The position numbers were made by a program, and so were the translations under genes. Shown here piece by piece: positions 26,506 to 34,579 of a DNA stretch of 64,000 nt. The stretch lies in the NCBI RefSeq assembly GCF_001426945.1, contig NZ_LMFS01000003.1, forward strand, positions 675,115 through 739,114, written 5' to 3'. Position 1 is the first letter of the stretch; each line of letters opens with the position of its first letter. The stretch comes from Pseudolabrys sp. Root1462 (GTDB lineage Bacteria; Pseudomonadota; Alphaproteobacteria; Rhizobiales; Xanthobacteraceae). The notes below the pieces were generated by a model. That model searched no databases, was not told the origin of the DNA, and worked only from the letters and a program-made list of their open reading frames with translations.

Positions 26506-27575
26506 GGCTTTGCCTCTTTCTTCTCCGCTCCCTCCCCGCCGCTTTGCGGAGGAAGGGGACTTTCAGCCTCATGCTCTTCCTCGTCGCCATAGCCGACGAT
26601 CGCCAGCGGCTTTGCCTTCAGGCCCTGCATGTGCGCCCAGTGCACCAGCGCTTCTTCTTCGCCGTGCGTCACCCAGACTTCCGAGCAGCCGGTGGCGGTA
26701 ATGGTCTTGGTCAGCCCATCCCAGTCGGCGTGATCGGAAATCACCAGCGGCAGGGTGACGCCGCGCTGCCTTGCTCGGGCGCGCACACGCATCCAGCCGG
26801 AAGCGAAAGCGAGCACCGGATCGGGGAAGCGACGTGACCACAGATCCGACATCGCCGTGGGCGGGCAGATGGTGATCGTGCCGGCAAGCTCCGCCTTCTT
26901 GGCGCCGCGCACCAGTTCGACCGGGCCGAGGTCGATGCCGCGCTGCTGATAATAGGCGGTGATCTTCTCCATCGCGCCGTGCAGATAGATCGTCTTGTCG
27001 TAACCGGCGGCCCGCAGCATGGCGATGACGCGCTGCGCCTTGCCGAGCGAATAGGCGCCGACCAGATGCGCGCGCTCCGGAAACACCGCAACCGAATGCA
27101 GCAGCTTCCTGATCTCGCCGGCGGCGTCATGATGGCGGAATACCGGCAAGCCGAACGTCGCCTCGGTGATGAACACATCGCACGGCACCAGTTCGAACGG
27201 CGCGCAGGTCGGATCGGCGACGTCCTTGTAGTCGCCGGAAGCGACGATGCGCAGGCCCTTGCGCTCGACCGCGATCTGCGCGGAGCCGAGCACGTGGCCG
27301 GCCGGATGATAGCTGACCGTGACATCGCCCAGCTTCAGTGTCTCGCCATACGTAATCGCCTGGGTCGAGCCGGCGAAGTTGTCGCCGTAGCGCAGGCGCA
27401 TGATGTCCAGCGTTTCCTGGGTCGCCAGCACGTGACCGTGCCCGGCCCGGGCATGATCGGAATGGCCATGGGTGATCAGGGCCTTGTCCACGGGCCGGGT
27501 CGGGTCGATATGAAAGCCGCCGGCCTTGCTGCACAGGCCGGACGGCATGGGAACCAGGATTTGTTCGGGCCGCAT
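26502..27575 (-). CDS. ligase-associated DNA exonuclease (beta-CASP metallo-beta-lactamase fold)
   Basis: A 357-residue nuclease of the LHR-ligase cluster (TIGR04122 type, SNM1-like). Zinc motif: THGHSDHARAGH at about residues 35-46. Other metal ligands are the His of SYHPAGHVLGSAQIA, the Asp of ASGDYKDV and the His of VISDHADWDGL near the C-terminus. The start is the ATG at 27575 (MRPEQILVPMPSGL); the frame stays open far upstream but without family similarity. The last 25 residues or so (AESPLPPQSGGEGAEKKEAKP) come from a palindromic repeat at 26520-26565. The stop overlaps the ligase start by ATGA. Confidence 0.9.
   Translation of the reverse strand: MRPEQILVPMPSGLCSKAGGFHIDPTRPVDKALITHGHSDHARAGHGHVLATQETLDIMRLRYGDNFAGSTQAITYGETLKLGDVTVSYHPAGHVLGSAQIAVERKGLRIVASGDYKDVADPTCAPFELVPCDVFITEATFGLPVFRHHDAAGEIRKLLHSVAVFPERAHLVGAYSLGKAQRVIAMLRAAGYDKTIYLHGAMEKITAYYQQRGIDLGPVELVRGAKKAELAGTITICPPTAMSDLWSRRFPDPVLAFASGWMRVRARARQRGVTLPLVISDHADWDGLTKTITATGCSEVWVTHGEEEALVHWAHMQGLKAKPLAIVGYGDEEEHEAESPLPPQSGGEGAEKKEAKP
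26520..26565. repeat. palindromic repeat encoding the C-terminal tail of the exonuclease
   Basis: CTCCCTCCCCGCCGC-TTT-GCGGAGGAAGGGGA is an imperfect palindrome related to the CCCTCCCCC family. It provides the last codons of the exonuclease. Confidence 0.55.
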
Positions 27576-27626
27576 GACGGTTAGATAGACATTGATACCG
27601 TAACGCGCGAGCGATCCTTGAGTGCC

Positions 27627-28529
27627 ATGATCCAATCCTCCGGCGACCTGATCGCCGACCGCCGCTACGAATGGGCGCGTGGGCTGACCGAGGCCGGCGA
27701 CAGCGCCGCGGCTGCGGAACTGCTGGCCGAGGTGGTGGCGCTGGCGCCCGGCTTTGCCGCCGCCTGGTTCGCGCTTGGCGAGGCCCGCGAGCGGCTCGGC
27801 GACGAGACCGGCGCCATCGCGGCGTTCGAACAGGCCCGCGCCGCCGATCCACGGGATGCCCATGGCGCCGCGGTGCGGCTCGCCCGGCTCGGGGCGTTGC
27901 CGCCGGTCGCCATGCCGGTCGGCTACATCCGGTCGCTGTTCGACGGCTATGCGCCGAAGTTCGAGGGTTCGCTCGCCGGCCGGCTCGGCTATCGCGGGCC
28001 GCAGATTCTGCTCGACGCGGTCAAGCGCGTTGCGCCGACCGAGCCGCGTTTTGCCGCCGCGCTCGATCTCGGCTGCGGCACCGGGCTCGCCGGCGAAACC
28101 TTCCATCCATTCTGCGCTTCGCTGACCGGCGTCGATCTATCATCCGGCATGCTGGCGCTGGCGCGCGACAAGAAAGTCTACGATCGGCTCGAGGAAGCCG
28201 AGGCCATGACCTATCTGCGCGCCGTGCCGGACGCGTCGCTCGACCTCGTTCTTGCCGCCGACGTGTTCATCTATTTCCACGAACTGATGCAGGTCGGGCC
28301 GCCGGCGGCCCGGGCATTGAAATCCGGCGGCCTCATCGCCTTCAGCGTCGAGACGCATGACGGCGACGGCGTTATCTTGCGCAACACGTTGCGCTACGCG
28401 CATTCGGAACCGCATGTGCGCGAGGCGATGGCGGCGGGCGGGCTCGAATTGCTGGTGGTGGAACAAGCCTGGGCCCGCCGCGAGAAAGGCGACGAGGTTC
28501 CGGGCCTCGTGGTGGTGGCGCGACGTTGA
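27627..28529 (+). CDS. SAM-dependent methyltransferase with N-terminal TPR-like region
   Basis: A 300-residue protein from the ATG at 27627. Residues 1-85 form TPR-like helices (ADRRYEWARGLTEAGDSAAAAELLAEVVALAPGFAAAWFALGEARERLG). The class I methyltransferase domain has motif I LDLGCGTGLAGE, followed by GVDLSSGMLALA, motif IV LVLAADVFIYF, and the late motif LIAFSVETHDGDG. Substrate unknown. It is divergent from the exonuclease across 51 bases and overlaps the helicase start by four bases, so it is translationally coupled to the repair helicase. That suggests a role in the same process, or simple operon sharing. Confidence 0.85.
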   Translation: MIQSSGDLIADRRYEWARGLTEAGDSAAAAELLAEVVALAPGFAAAWFALGEARERLGDETGAIAAFEQARAADPRDAHGAAVRLARLGALPPVAMPVGYIRSLFDGYAPKFEGSLAGRLGYRGPQILLDAVKRVAPTEPRFAAALDLGCGTGLAGETFHPFCASLTGVDLSSGMLALARDKKVYDRLEEAEAMTYLRAVPDASLDLVLAADVFIYFHELMQVGPPAARALKSGGLIAFSVETHDGDGVILRNTLRYAHSEPHVREAMAAGGLELLVVEQAWARREKGDEVPGLVVVARR

Positions 28530-31081
28530 CCGAAGAACATGCGCAGCTTCCCGATGTCTTCGCGCGCTGGTTCGCCGCGCGCGGCTGGACGCCGCGCGCC
28601 CACCAACTAGCGCTGCTGGGAAAGGCGCGCGCCGGCCGATCGTCGCTGCTGATCGCCCCGACCGGCGGCGGCAAGACGCTCGCCGGCTTTCTGCCGACGC
28701 TGGTCGAATTGCATGAACAGGCGGAAAAGCCGAAGCACGCCAAGGATCGCAAACTCGTTTCGACCGGCAGCGGCATTCGCCGCGAGGGCGGCCTGCACAC
28801 GCTGTACATCTCACCGCTGAAAGCGCTGGCGGTCGACATCGCGCGCAATCTCGAAGCGCCGGTGGCCGAGATGAAGCTGCCGATCCGGCTCGAGACCCGG
28901 ACCGGCGACACGCCGGCCTCGAAGCGCCAGCGCCAGCGCCGTGATCCGCCGGACATATTGCTCACCACGCCGGAGCAACTGGCGCTGCTGCTCGCCACCG
29001 CCGACGCGCCGTACCTGTTCGGCTCGCTCAAGCGCGTCATCCTCGACGAGTTGCATTCGCTGGTGCTGTCGAAGCGCGGCGATCTGTTGTCGCTGGGGTT
29101 GGCGCGGCTGTTCACTTTGGCGCCCGCTCTCGTCACCGTGGGCCTCTCCGCCACGGTCGCCACGCCGGACGAACTGTGCCGCTTCCTGGTGCCGCAGCCG
29201 CCGGATGGCGAAGCGAGCGGTTCGCAAAATCTTGCCGATCTCGTCATCGCCCAGGCCGGCGCGCAGCCGAACGTGTCGATGCTCGACACCACCGAACGGC
29301 TGCCGTGGGCCGGCCATTCGGCGCGTCACGCGCTCAACGAGGTTTACGACCTCATCAAGACGCACAAGACGACGCTGATCTTCGTCAACACCCGCAGCCA
29401 GGCCGAATTCATGTTCCAGTCGCTGTGGGGCATCAACGACGACAACCTCGCCATCGCCTTACACCACGGCTCGCTCGACGTGGCGCAGCGCCGCAAGGTC
29501 GAGGACGCTATGGCCGCCGGCAAACTGCGCGCGGTGGTCTGTACCTCGTCGCTCGATCTCGGCATCGACTGGGGCGATGTCGATCTCGTCATCAATATCG
29601 GCGCGCCGAAGGGCTCGTCGCGACTGCTGCAACGAATCGGCCGCGCCAATCACCGGCTCGACGAGCCGTCGAAGGCGGTGCTGGTGCCGTCCAATCGCTT
29701 CGAAGTGCTGGAATGCACCGCGGCGATCGGCGCGGTCGCCGAGAACGCGCAGGACACGCCGCCGCTTCGTACCGGCGCGCTCGATGTGCTGGCGCAGCAC
29801 GTGCTCGGGCGCGCCGTCGGTGAACCGTTTTTATCCGATGAGCTCTACGACGAAGTCCGCGCCGCCGCGCCTTACGCCAAATTGGCGCGCGCCGATTTCG
29901 ACGCCGTGGTCGATTTCGTCGCCACCGGCGGCTACGCGCTGAAGGCCTATGAGCGCTTCGCCAAGATTCGTCAGGGTAAGGACGGCAAGTGGCGCATCAC
30001 CCATCCGAACGTGGCGCAGCGCTACCGCATGAACATCGGCACCATCGTCGAGGCCGATATGCTGAAGGTGCGCCTCGTGCGCTCGCGCCGGTCGACCACG
30101 GTGATCCCGCGCGGCGGCCGCGTGCTCGGCCAGGTCGAGGAATATTTCATCGAAGGCCTGACGCCGGGCGACACCTTCGTCTTCGCCGGCGAAATCCTGA
30201 AATACGAGGCGCTGGTCGAGAACGAAGTCTATGTCTCGCGTTCGTCGGCCACGGATCCGAAAGTGCCGGCCTATGAAGGCGGCAAGTTTCCGCTCTCGAC
30301 TTATCTCGCCGCGCGCGTGCGGGGCATTCTCGCCGATCCGAAGGCGTGGCAGGCGCTGCCGGCGCAGGTGCGCGAATGGCTGGAGATCCAGCAGTGGCGC
30401 TCGCTGCTGCCGCCGGCCGGCGATCTGCTGGTCGAGACCTTTCCGCGCGCGGCCAAGAACTATCTGGTCTGCTATCCGTTCGAGGGCCGCCTCGCGCATC
30501 AGACATTGGGCATGCTGCTGACGCGCCGGCTCGAGCGCTGGGGGCTCAAGCCGCTCGGCTTTGTCGCCAATGAATATGCGCTGGCGGTGTGGGCTCTGGG
30601 CGACATGGGCCTGCGCATTGCAAAAGGCGGATTGTCGCTCAAGGAACTCTTCGCCGAGGATATGCTCGGCGACGATCTCGAAGCCTGGCTCGACGAATCG
30701 GCGCTGATGAAGCGCACGTTCCGCACCTGCGCCATCATCGCCGGGCTGATCGAGCGCCGGTTCCCCGGTGAGGAGAAGACGCGCCGTCAGCTCACGATTT
30801 CCACGGACCTGGTCTATGACGTGCTGCGCAAGCACCAGCCCGACCACATTCTGCTGCGCGCCGCGCGGGCCGATGCCGCCACCGGGCTCCTGGACATCAA
30901 GCGGTTGTCGGAAATGCTGTCGCGCGTACAGGACCGAATCGTCCATAAACGGCTGGACCACGTCTCGCCGCTCGCGGTTCCGGTGATGCTGGAGATCGGC
31001 CGCGAAAGGGTCTATGGCGAGGCGGCGGACACGCTGTTGGCCGAGGCGGCCGACGAACTGATCAAAGAGGCGATGAATTGA
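28526..31081 (+). CDS. ligase-associated DEXH-box DNA helicase (Lhr-like)
   Basis: An 851-residue superfamily 2 helicase (TIGR04121 type). Walker A is APTGGGKT at 44-51, DEXH is ILDELHSLV, motif III is GLSATV, and motif VI is QRIGRANHR. An Lhr-like winged-helix/core C-terminal region follows (ADMLKVRLVRSRRSTTVIPRGGRVLG, FEGRLAHQTLGMLLTRRLERWGL). The start is a TTG at 28526 overlapping the methyltransferase TGA; no better in-frame start is near. It is expected to unwind 3'-tailed DNA or RNA:DNA and to work with the exonuclease, ligase and PdeM. Confidence 0.93.
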   Translation: MTEEHAQLPDVFARWFAARGWTPRAHQLALLGKARAGRSSLLIAPTGGGKTLAGFLPTLVELHEQAEKPKHAKDRKLVSTGSGIRREGGLHTLYISPLKALAVDIARNLEAPVAEMKLPIRLETRTGDTPASKRQRQRRDPPDILLTTPEQLALLLATADAPYLFGSLKRVILDELHSLVLSKRGDLLSLGLARLFTLAPALVTVGLSATVATPDELCRFLVPQPPDGEASGSQNLADLVIAQAGAQPNVSMLDTTERLPWAGHSARHALNEVYDLIKTHKTTLIFVNTRSQAEFMFQSLWGINDDNLAIALHHGSLDVAQRRKVEDAMAAGKLRAVVCTSSLDLGIDWGDVDLVINIGAPKGSSRLLQRIGRANHRLDEPSKAVLVPSNRFEVLECTAAIGAVAENAQDTPPLRTGALDVLAQHVLGRAVGEPFLSDELYDEVRAAAPYAKLARADFDAVVDFVATGGYALKAYERFAKIRQGKDGKWRITHPNVAQRYRMNIGTIVEADMLKVRLVRSRRSTTVIPRGGRVLGQVEEYFIEGLTPGDTFVFAGEILKYEALVENEVYVSRSSATDPKVPAYEGGKFPLSTYLAARVRGILADPKAWQALPAQVREWLEIQQWRSLLPPAGDLLVETFPRAAKNYLVCYPFEGRLAHQTLGMLLTRRLERWGLKPLGFVANEYALAVWALGDMGLRIAKGGLSLKELFAEDMLGDDLEAWLDESALMKRTFRTCAIIAGLIERRFPGEEKTRRQLTISTDLVYDVLRKHQPDHILLRAARADAATGLLDIKRLSEMLSRVQDRIVHKRLDHVSPLAVPVMLEIGRERVYGEAADTLLAEAADELIKEAMN

Positions 31082-31830
31082 GTTTCTCCGCTCATTCCCG
31101 CGATAGCGGGAATCCAGACCAGGCCGGCACTGGGGCCCCGCTTTCACGGGGGCGCACGGACCATGTTGTCACGCTGTCGGTCGTCTCGCTCATCTGCGAT
31201 CCCTGCGGCGCACTCTACTGGCCGGAACACGGCCTGCTCGCCGTCAGCGATCTGCATCTGGAAAAAGGTTCGAGCTTCGCGCGGCGCGGCATGTTGCTGC
31301 CGCCTTACGATACCGCCGCGACTCTGGCGCGGCTGACGAAACTCATCGCGCATTATGCGCCGCGTCTCGTCGTTGCTCTCGGCGACAGCTTTCATGACGG
31401 CGGCGGGCCGTCGCGCCTCGCCTCACAGGATCGCGACAGCATCGCGACGCTGCAGCGCGGCCGCGAGTGGGTGTGGATCACCGGCAACCACGATCCGGAA
31501 CCGGCCGACGGCATCGGCGGCGTGTTCATGCACACGCTGACGATCGACGCGCTCACCTTCCGCCACCTGCCGAGCGGTGCTGCCGGCGAGGTCGCCGGTC
31601 ATCTGCATCCGGTGGCGAAGATTTCGCATCGCGGCCGCGCCGTGCGCCGCCGTTGTTTCGCGGCCGACGCGGCGCGGCTGGTGATGCCGGCCTTCGGCGA
31701 ATTCACCGGCGGCCTCAACATCCGCGATGCGGCCTTCGCCGATCTGTTCGGCACGCTGTCATTCACCGCGCATATGCTCGGGGAAGATCGGCTTTACGCC
31801 TTCACGGCGGGACGCTGCCTGCCGGGTTGA
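31078..31830 (+). CDS. pdeM: ligase-associated DNA damage response phosphoesterase PdeM
   Basis: A calcineurin-like metallophosphoesterase with motifs DLHLEKGSSFARRG, GDSFHDGG, GNHDPEP and GHLHP. These are the marks of PdeM (TIGR04123), the fourth partner of the LHR repair set. The only in-frame start found before the conserved domain is a TTG at 31078 that overlaps the helicase stop (TTGA). Used this way, residues of about 4-28 are encoded by a palindromic repeat (31094-31113 and flank), so the repeat appears to have replaced or extended the original N-terminus. Conserved sequence begins near SVVSLICDPCGALYWPEH. Confidence 0.88.
   Translation: MSFSAHSRDSGNPDQAGTGAPLSRGRTDHVVTLSVVSLICDPCGALYWPEHGLLAVSDLHLEKGSSFARRGMLLPPYDTAATLARLTKLIAHYAPRLVVALGDSFHDGGGPSRLASQDRDSIATLQRGREWVWITGNHDPEPADGIGGVFMHTLTIDALTFRHLPSGAAGEVAGHLHPVAKISHRGRAVRRRCFAADAARLVMPAFGEFTGGLNIRDAAFADLFGTLSFTAHMLGEDRLYAFTAGRCLPG
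31094..31113. repeat. ATTCCCGC-GATA-GCGGGAAT palindrome inside the 5' end of pdeM
   Basis: Perfect 8-bp arms followed by CCAGACC. Same family as 24677-24696. It is translated as part of HSRDSGNPD in the PdeM N-terminus. Confidence 0.75.
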
Positions 31831-31834
31831 GCCG

Positions 31835-32701
31835 TCAGGCCGCCTTGCGCGGATCGCCGTCCCTGTAAAATTGGGCCAGGACATCAGCCATCGCGCGGCA
31901 GGCCGGGCTCGCGCCGTCGGCGACGACCAGCCCGACTTCCGTATTGGTGATCGGCAGGAATCCGTGCGCTTTGTCGATGATCTGGTGATCGGGCAGGATC
32001 GCGACTTCCGGCAGGACGCTGACGCCGAGGCCGACCGATACGGCCGCCTGGATGCCGGGCAGGTTGGGGCTGGTATAGGCGATGTGCCAGGCGCGGCCCG
32101 CTTTCTCGAAAGCGTGGATCATCTGGTTGCGATAGAGGCAGCCTTGCTCCGACACCGCGATCGGAATCGGGTCGCGGCTCATGTCGATCGGATGCTTGCG
32201 GCTGGTGACCCAGAGCAGCTTCTCGCGCCACGTGGCGATGCCGCCGGATTGCCCGGCCCTGTGCTTGAGCAACGCGACATCGAGTTCGCCGCGTTCGAGC
32301 GCTTCGCGCAGATGCAGACTCAGGCCGCACCGCACATGCAGCCGCAAGGTCGGGCGCGATCGCGCAAAGTCTGACAGCATTTCGGTCAGCCGGTAGGCGG
32401 CAAAGTCCTCGGGAATGCCGAGCCGCACAACGCCGTCGACCACCGGCCGCGCCACGACATCGCGTGCCTCCTGCTCCAGCGCCAGGATGCGGCGGGCATA
32501 GGTCAAAAGCCGCTCGCCTTCCTCGGTCGGCGCCGCCTGCTTGCCGTTGCGCACCAGCAGCGGCCGGCCGACCGATTCCTCCAGCCGCTTGATTTGCTGG
32601 CTGACGGTCGACTGGGTGCGGTGGACCCGCTCGCCGGCGCGGGTGAAACCGCCCGAATCGACGACCGAGACGAAGCTGCGGAGAAGCTCGATATCCAGCA
32701 T
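31835..32701 (-). CDS. LysR family transcriptional regulator
   Basis: A 288-residue regulator from the ATG at 32701 (MLDIELLRSF); another ATG at 32713 would add four residues. The winged helix-turn-helix is FVSVVDSGGFTRAGERVHRTQSTVSQQIKRLEESVGR, followed by a two-lobed periplasmic-binding-protein-like effector domain starting VDGVVRLGIPEDFAAYRL. It is divergent from an EamA exporter, the usual arrangement in which the regulator controls its neighbour. It converges on pdeM with only a four-base gap. Inducer unknown. Confidence 0.92.
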   Translation of the reverse strand: MLDIELLRSFVSVVDSGGFTRAGERVHRTQSTVSQQIKRLEESVGRPLLVRNGKQAAPTEEGERLLTYARRILALEQEARDVVARPVVDGVVRLGIPEDFAAYRLTEMLSDFARSRPTLRLHVRCGLSLHLREALERGELDVALLKHRAGQSGGIATWREKLLWVTSRKHPIDMSRDPIPIAVSEQGCLYRNQMIHAFEKAGRAWHIAYTSPNLPGIQAAVSVGLGVSVLPEVAILPDHQIIDKAHGFLPITNTEVGLVVADGASPACRAMADVLAQFYRDGDPRKAA

Positions 32702-32800
32702 GGCGGCACCCATTTACAAAACCACTGGCTCAAATTCTACCATTTAATTTCCAAATGGCGAGGGGCGGGCCTAGGTGTCGGGGCGAAAGGAACCCTCCCG
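32702..32800. promoter_or_regulatory. LysR/EamA divergent promoter region
   Basis: AT-rich stretch around 32714-32756 (ATTTACAAAACC, TTCTACCATTTAATTTCCAAATGG) between divergent genes. GAAAGGAA upstream of 32801 is the EamA ribosome site. No convincing T-N11-A box could be singled out. Confidence 0.35.
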
Positions 32801-33730
32801 ATGTCCCAACTCGCTCTGTTCGCCGCCCCGCCTGCCGCCGCGCCCGCCGCCACCAGCCGCGTGAAGCTCGCGCTCATGGTTGTCGGCTTCGTGCTGTTGT
32901 GGAGTTCCGCATTTTCCGTCGCCAAGGTGGCGATTGCCGACTGCCCGCCGCTGATCTTCCTGGCCGTTCGCTTTCTTGCCGCCGGCATACTGATGATGGC
33001 GCTCGCGGGCGTGAGCGGCATCCGCTGGACTCTGACCCGGCGCGACGTCGCCGTCTTCGCCGCGCTCGGCATCGCCAACCAGGCGGTCTATCTCGGCATC
33101 GGCTACATCGCGTTGAAGACGGTGTCGGCCGGTCTCGCGGCGCTGATCATCAGCGCCAACCCGATCGTCACCGCGGTGTTCGCCGTCGCCGTGCTCGGCG
33201 AGCGCATGACCTGGCCCAAGGTGCTCGGCTTGCTGCTCGGCCTCGGCGGCGTCGCCTTCATCGTGCAGAGCCGGCTCACGCTCGGCACCGACCACCTGAC
33301 CGGCATCGTGCTCTCGGTGCTGGCGCTGTTCTCGCTGGTCGGGGGCACCATCCTGTTCAAACTTTATGCGCCGAAGCAGGGCCTGTGGATCGGCAACGGC
33401 GTGCAGAGCCTTGCCGCCGGCCTCGCCATCCTGCCGTTCGCGCTCGCCTTCGAGAGCTTCCACGACGTCGTGCCGACCCTAAGCCTGCTCGGCGCCTTCG
33501 CTTACAACGTGTTGCTGATCTCGATCTTTGCCTATCTGCTCTGGTTCCGCATTCTCGCCGTGTCCGGCGCCACCGCGGCGAGCAGCTATCACTTCCTGAT
33601 CCCGCCGCTCGGCATGCTATTCGGCTGGCTCATTCTCGGCGAGCACCTCGAAACCGCCGATCTGTTCGGCATCGTTCCGGTCGCGCTCGGCATCTACCTC
33701 GTCACCCGGCCTGCGGCGGCCCGCGCTTAA
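32801..33730 (+). CDS. EamA/DMT superfamily transporter
   Basis: A 309-residue protein with ten hydrophobic segments in two EamA repeats. The first begins VKLALMVVGFVLLWSSAFSVAKVAIADCPPLIFLAVRFLAAGILMMALAG and the second begins VLSVLALFSLVGGTILFKLYAPK. It probably exports amino acids or other small metabolites; the substrate cannot be told. The ATG at 32801 follows GAAAGGAACC. It is divergent from the LysR gene and 12 bases upstream of the MBL hydrolase, so likely in one operon with it. Confidence 0.9.
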   Translation: MSQLALFAAPPAAAPAATSRVKLALMVVGFVLLWSSAFSVAKVAIADCPPLIFLAVRFLAAGILMMALAGVSGIRWTLTRRDVAVFAALGIANQAVYLGIGYIALKTVSAGLAALIISANPIVTAVFAVAVLGERMTWPKVLGLLLGLGGVAFIVQSRLTLGTDHLTGIVLSVLALFSLVGGTILFKLYAPKQGLWIGNGVQSLAAGLAILPFALAFESFHDVVPTLSLLGAFAYNVLLISIFAYLLWFRILAVSGATAASSYHFLIPPLGMLFGWLILGEHLETADLFGIVPVALGIYLVTRPAAARA

Positions 33731-33742
33731 GAGAGACCATCA

Positions 33743-34516
33743 ATGTCCAATCCGCATCTCACGCTCATCGGCGGCCCGACGGTGCTGATCGACTATGTCG
33801 GCTTGCGGCTGTTGACCGATCCGACATTCGACGCGCCCGGCGATTACAAGCTGCCGCATGTAACGCTGCACAAGACGCACGGACCCGCGCTCGACATCGC
33901 CAAGGTCGGCGCGGTGGACGCCGTCCTGCTGAGTCACGATCAGCATGCCGACAATCTCGATACGTCGGGCCGCGATTTCCTGGCGCGGGCGCAGCAGGTT
34001 CTCACCACCGAAGCCGGCGCCAAGCGGTTGGGCGGCAATGCGCGGGGCCTGGCGCCGTGGGCGACGGCGGAATTGATCGCGCCCGGCGGCGCGCGCGTGC
34101 GCGTCACTGCGACGCCGGCGCGGCACGGCCCCGCCGGCATCGAGCCATTCTCGGGAGATGTCGTCGGCTTCGTTCTCGAAGCCGACGGCGCGCCGACCGT
34201 CTACGTCACCGGCGACACGGTCTGGTACGACGGTGTCGCCGACGTGGCGCGGCGCTTCAAGGCCGGCATTGTCGTGCTGTTCGCCGGCTCGGCGCAGACG
34301 CGCGGCCCGTTCAATCTCACCATGAACGTCAATGACGCGATCGAAACTGCGCATGCTTTCCCGCAAGCGGCGATCGTGCCGGTGCATTGCGACAGCTGGG
34401 CGCATTTCACGCAAGATCGCGACGATCTGGTGAAATCGTTCAAGGCGCTCGGCATCGATGGGCGGCTGCGCCTGCTCGCGCCCGGCGTCGCGACGACGGT
34501 TGCGCCGATGGCCTGA
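33743..34516 (+). CDS. MBL-fold metallo-hydrolase
   Basis: A 257-residue cytosolic metallo-beta-lactamase-fold hydrolase. The metal motif is LLSHDQHADNLD near residue 60; further ligands are the His of TPARHGPAG, the Asp of VTGDTVWYDG and the His of VPVHCDSWAHF. The N-terminus HLTLIGGPTVLIDYVGLRLLTDPTFD is typical of UlaG/NAPE-PLD-like members that hydrolyse phosphodiesters or lactones. GAGAGACC precedes the ATG. It is probably co-transcribed with the EamA gene. Substrate unknown. Confidence 0.85.
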   Translation: MSNPHLTLIGGPTVLIDYVGLRLLTDPTFDAPGDYKLPHVTLHKTHGPALDIAKVGAVDAVLLSHDQHADNLDTSGRDFLARAQQVLTTEAGAKRLGGNARGLAPWATAELIAPGGARVRVTATPARHGPAGIEPFSGDVVGFVLEADGAPTVYVTGDTVWYDGVADVARRFKAGIVVLFAGSAQTRGPFNLTMNVNDAIETAHAFPQAAIVPVHCDSWAHFTQDRDDLVKSFKALGIDGRLRLLAPGVATTVAPMA

Positions 34517-34579
34517 TCATCTCGCTCTCGCCATAATGGCTGCGCCTGTTGCGCGGCCATTAGACTGGAGAAGATTCGC

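Noticed and set aside
27576-28106. N-terminal extension of the exonuclease reading frame
   Set aside because: It lies antisense to the methyltransferase gene and has no family similarity; the conserved protein begins at 27575.
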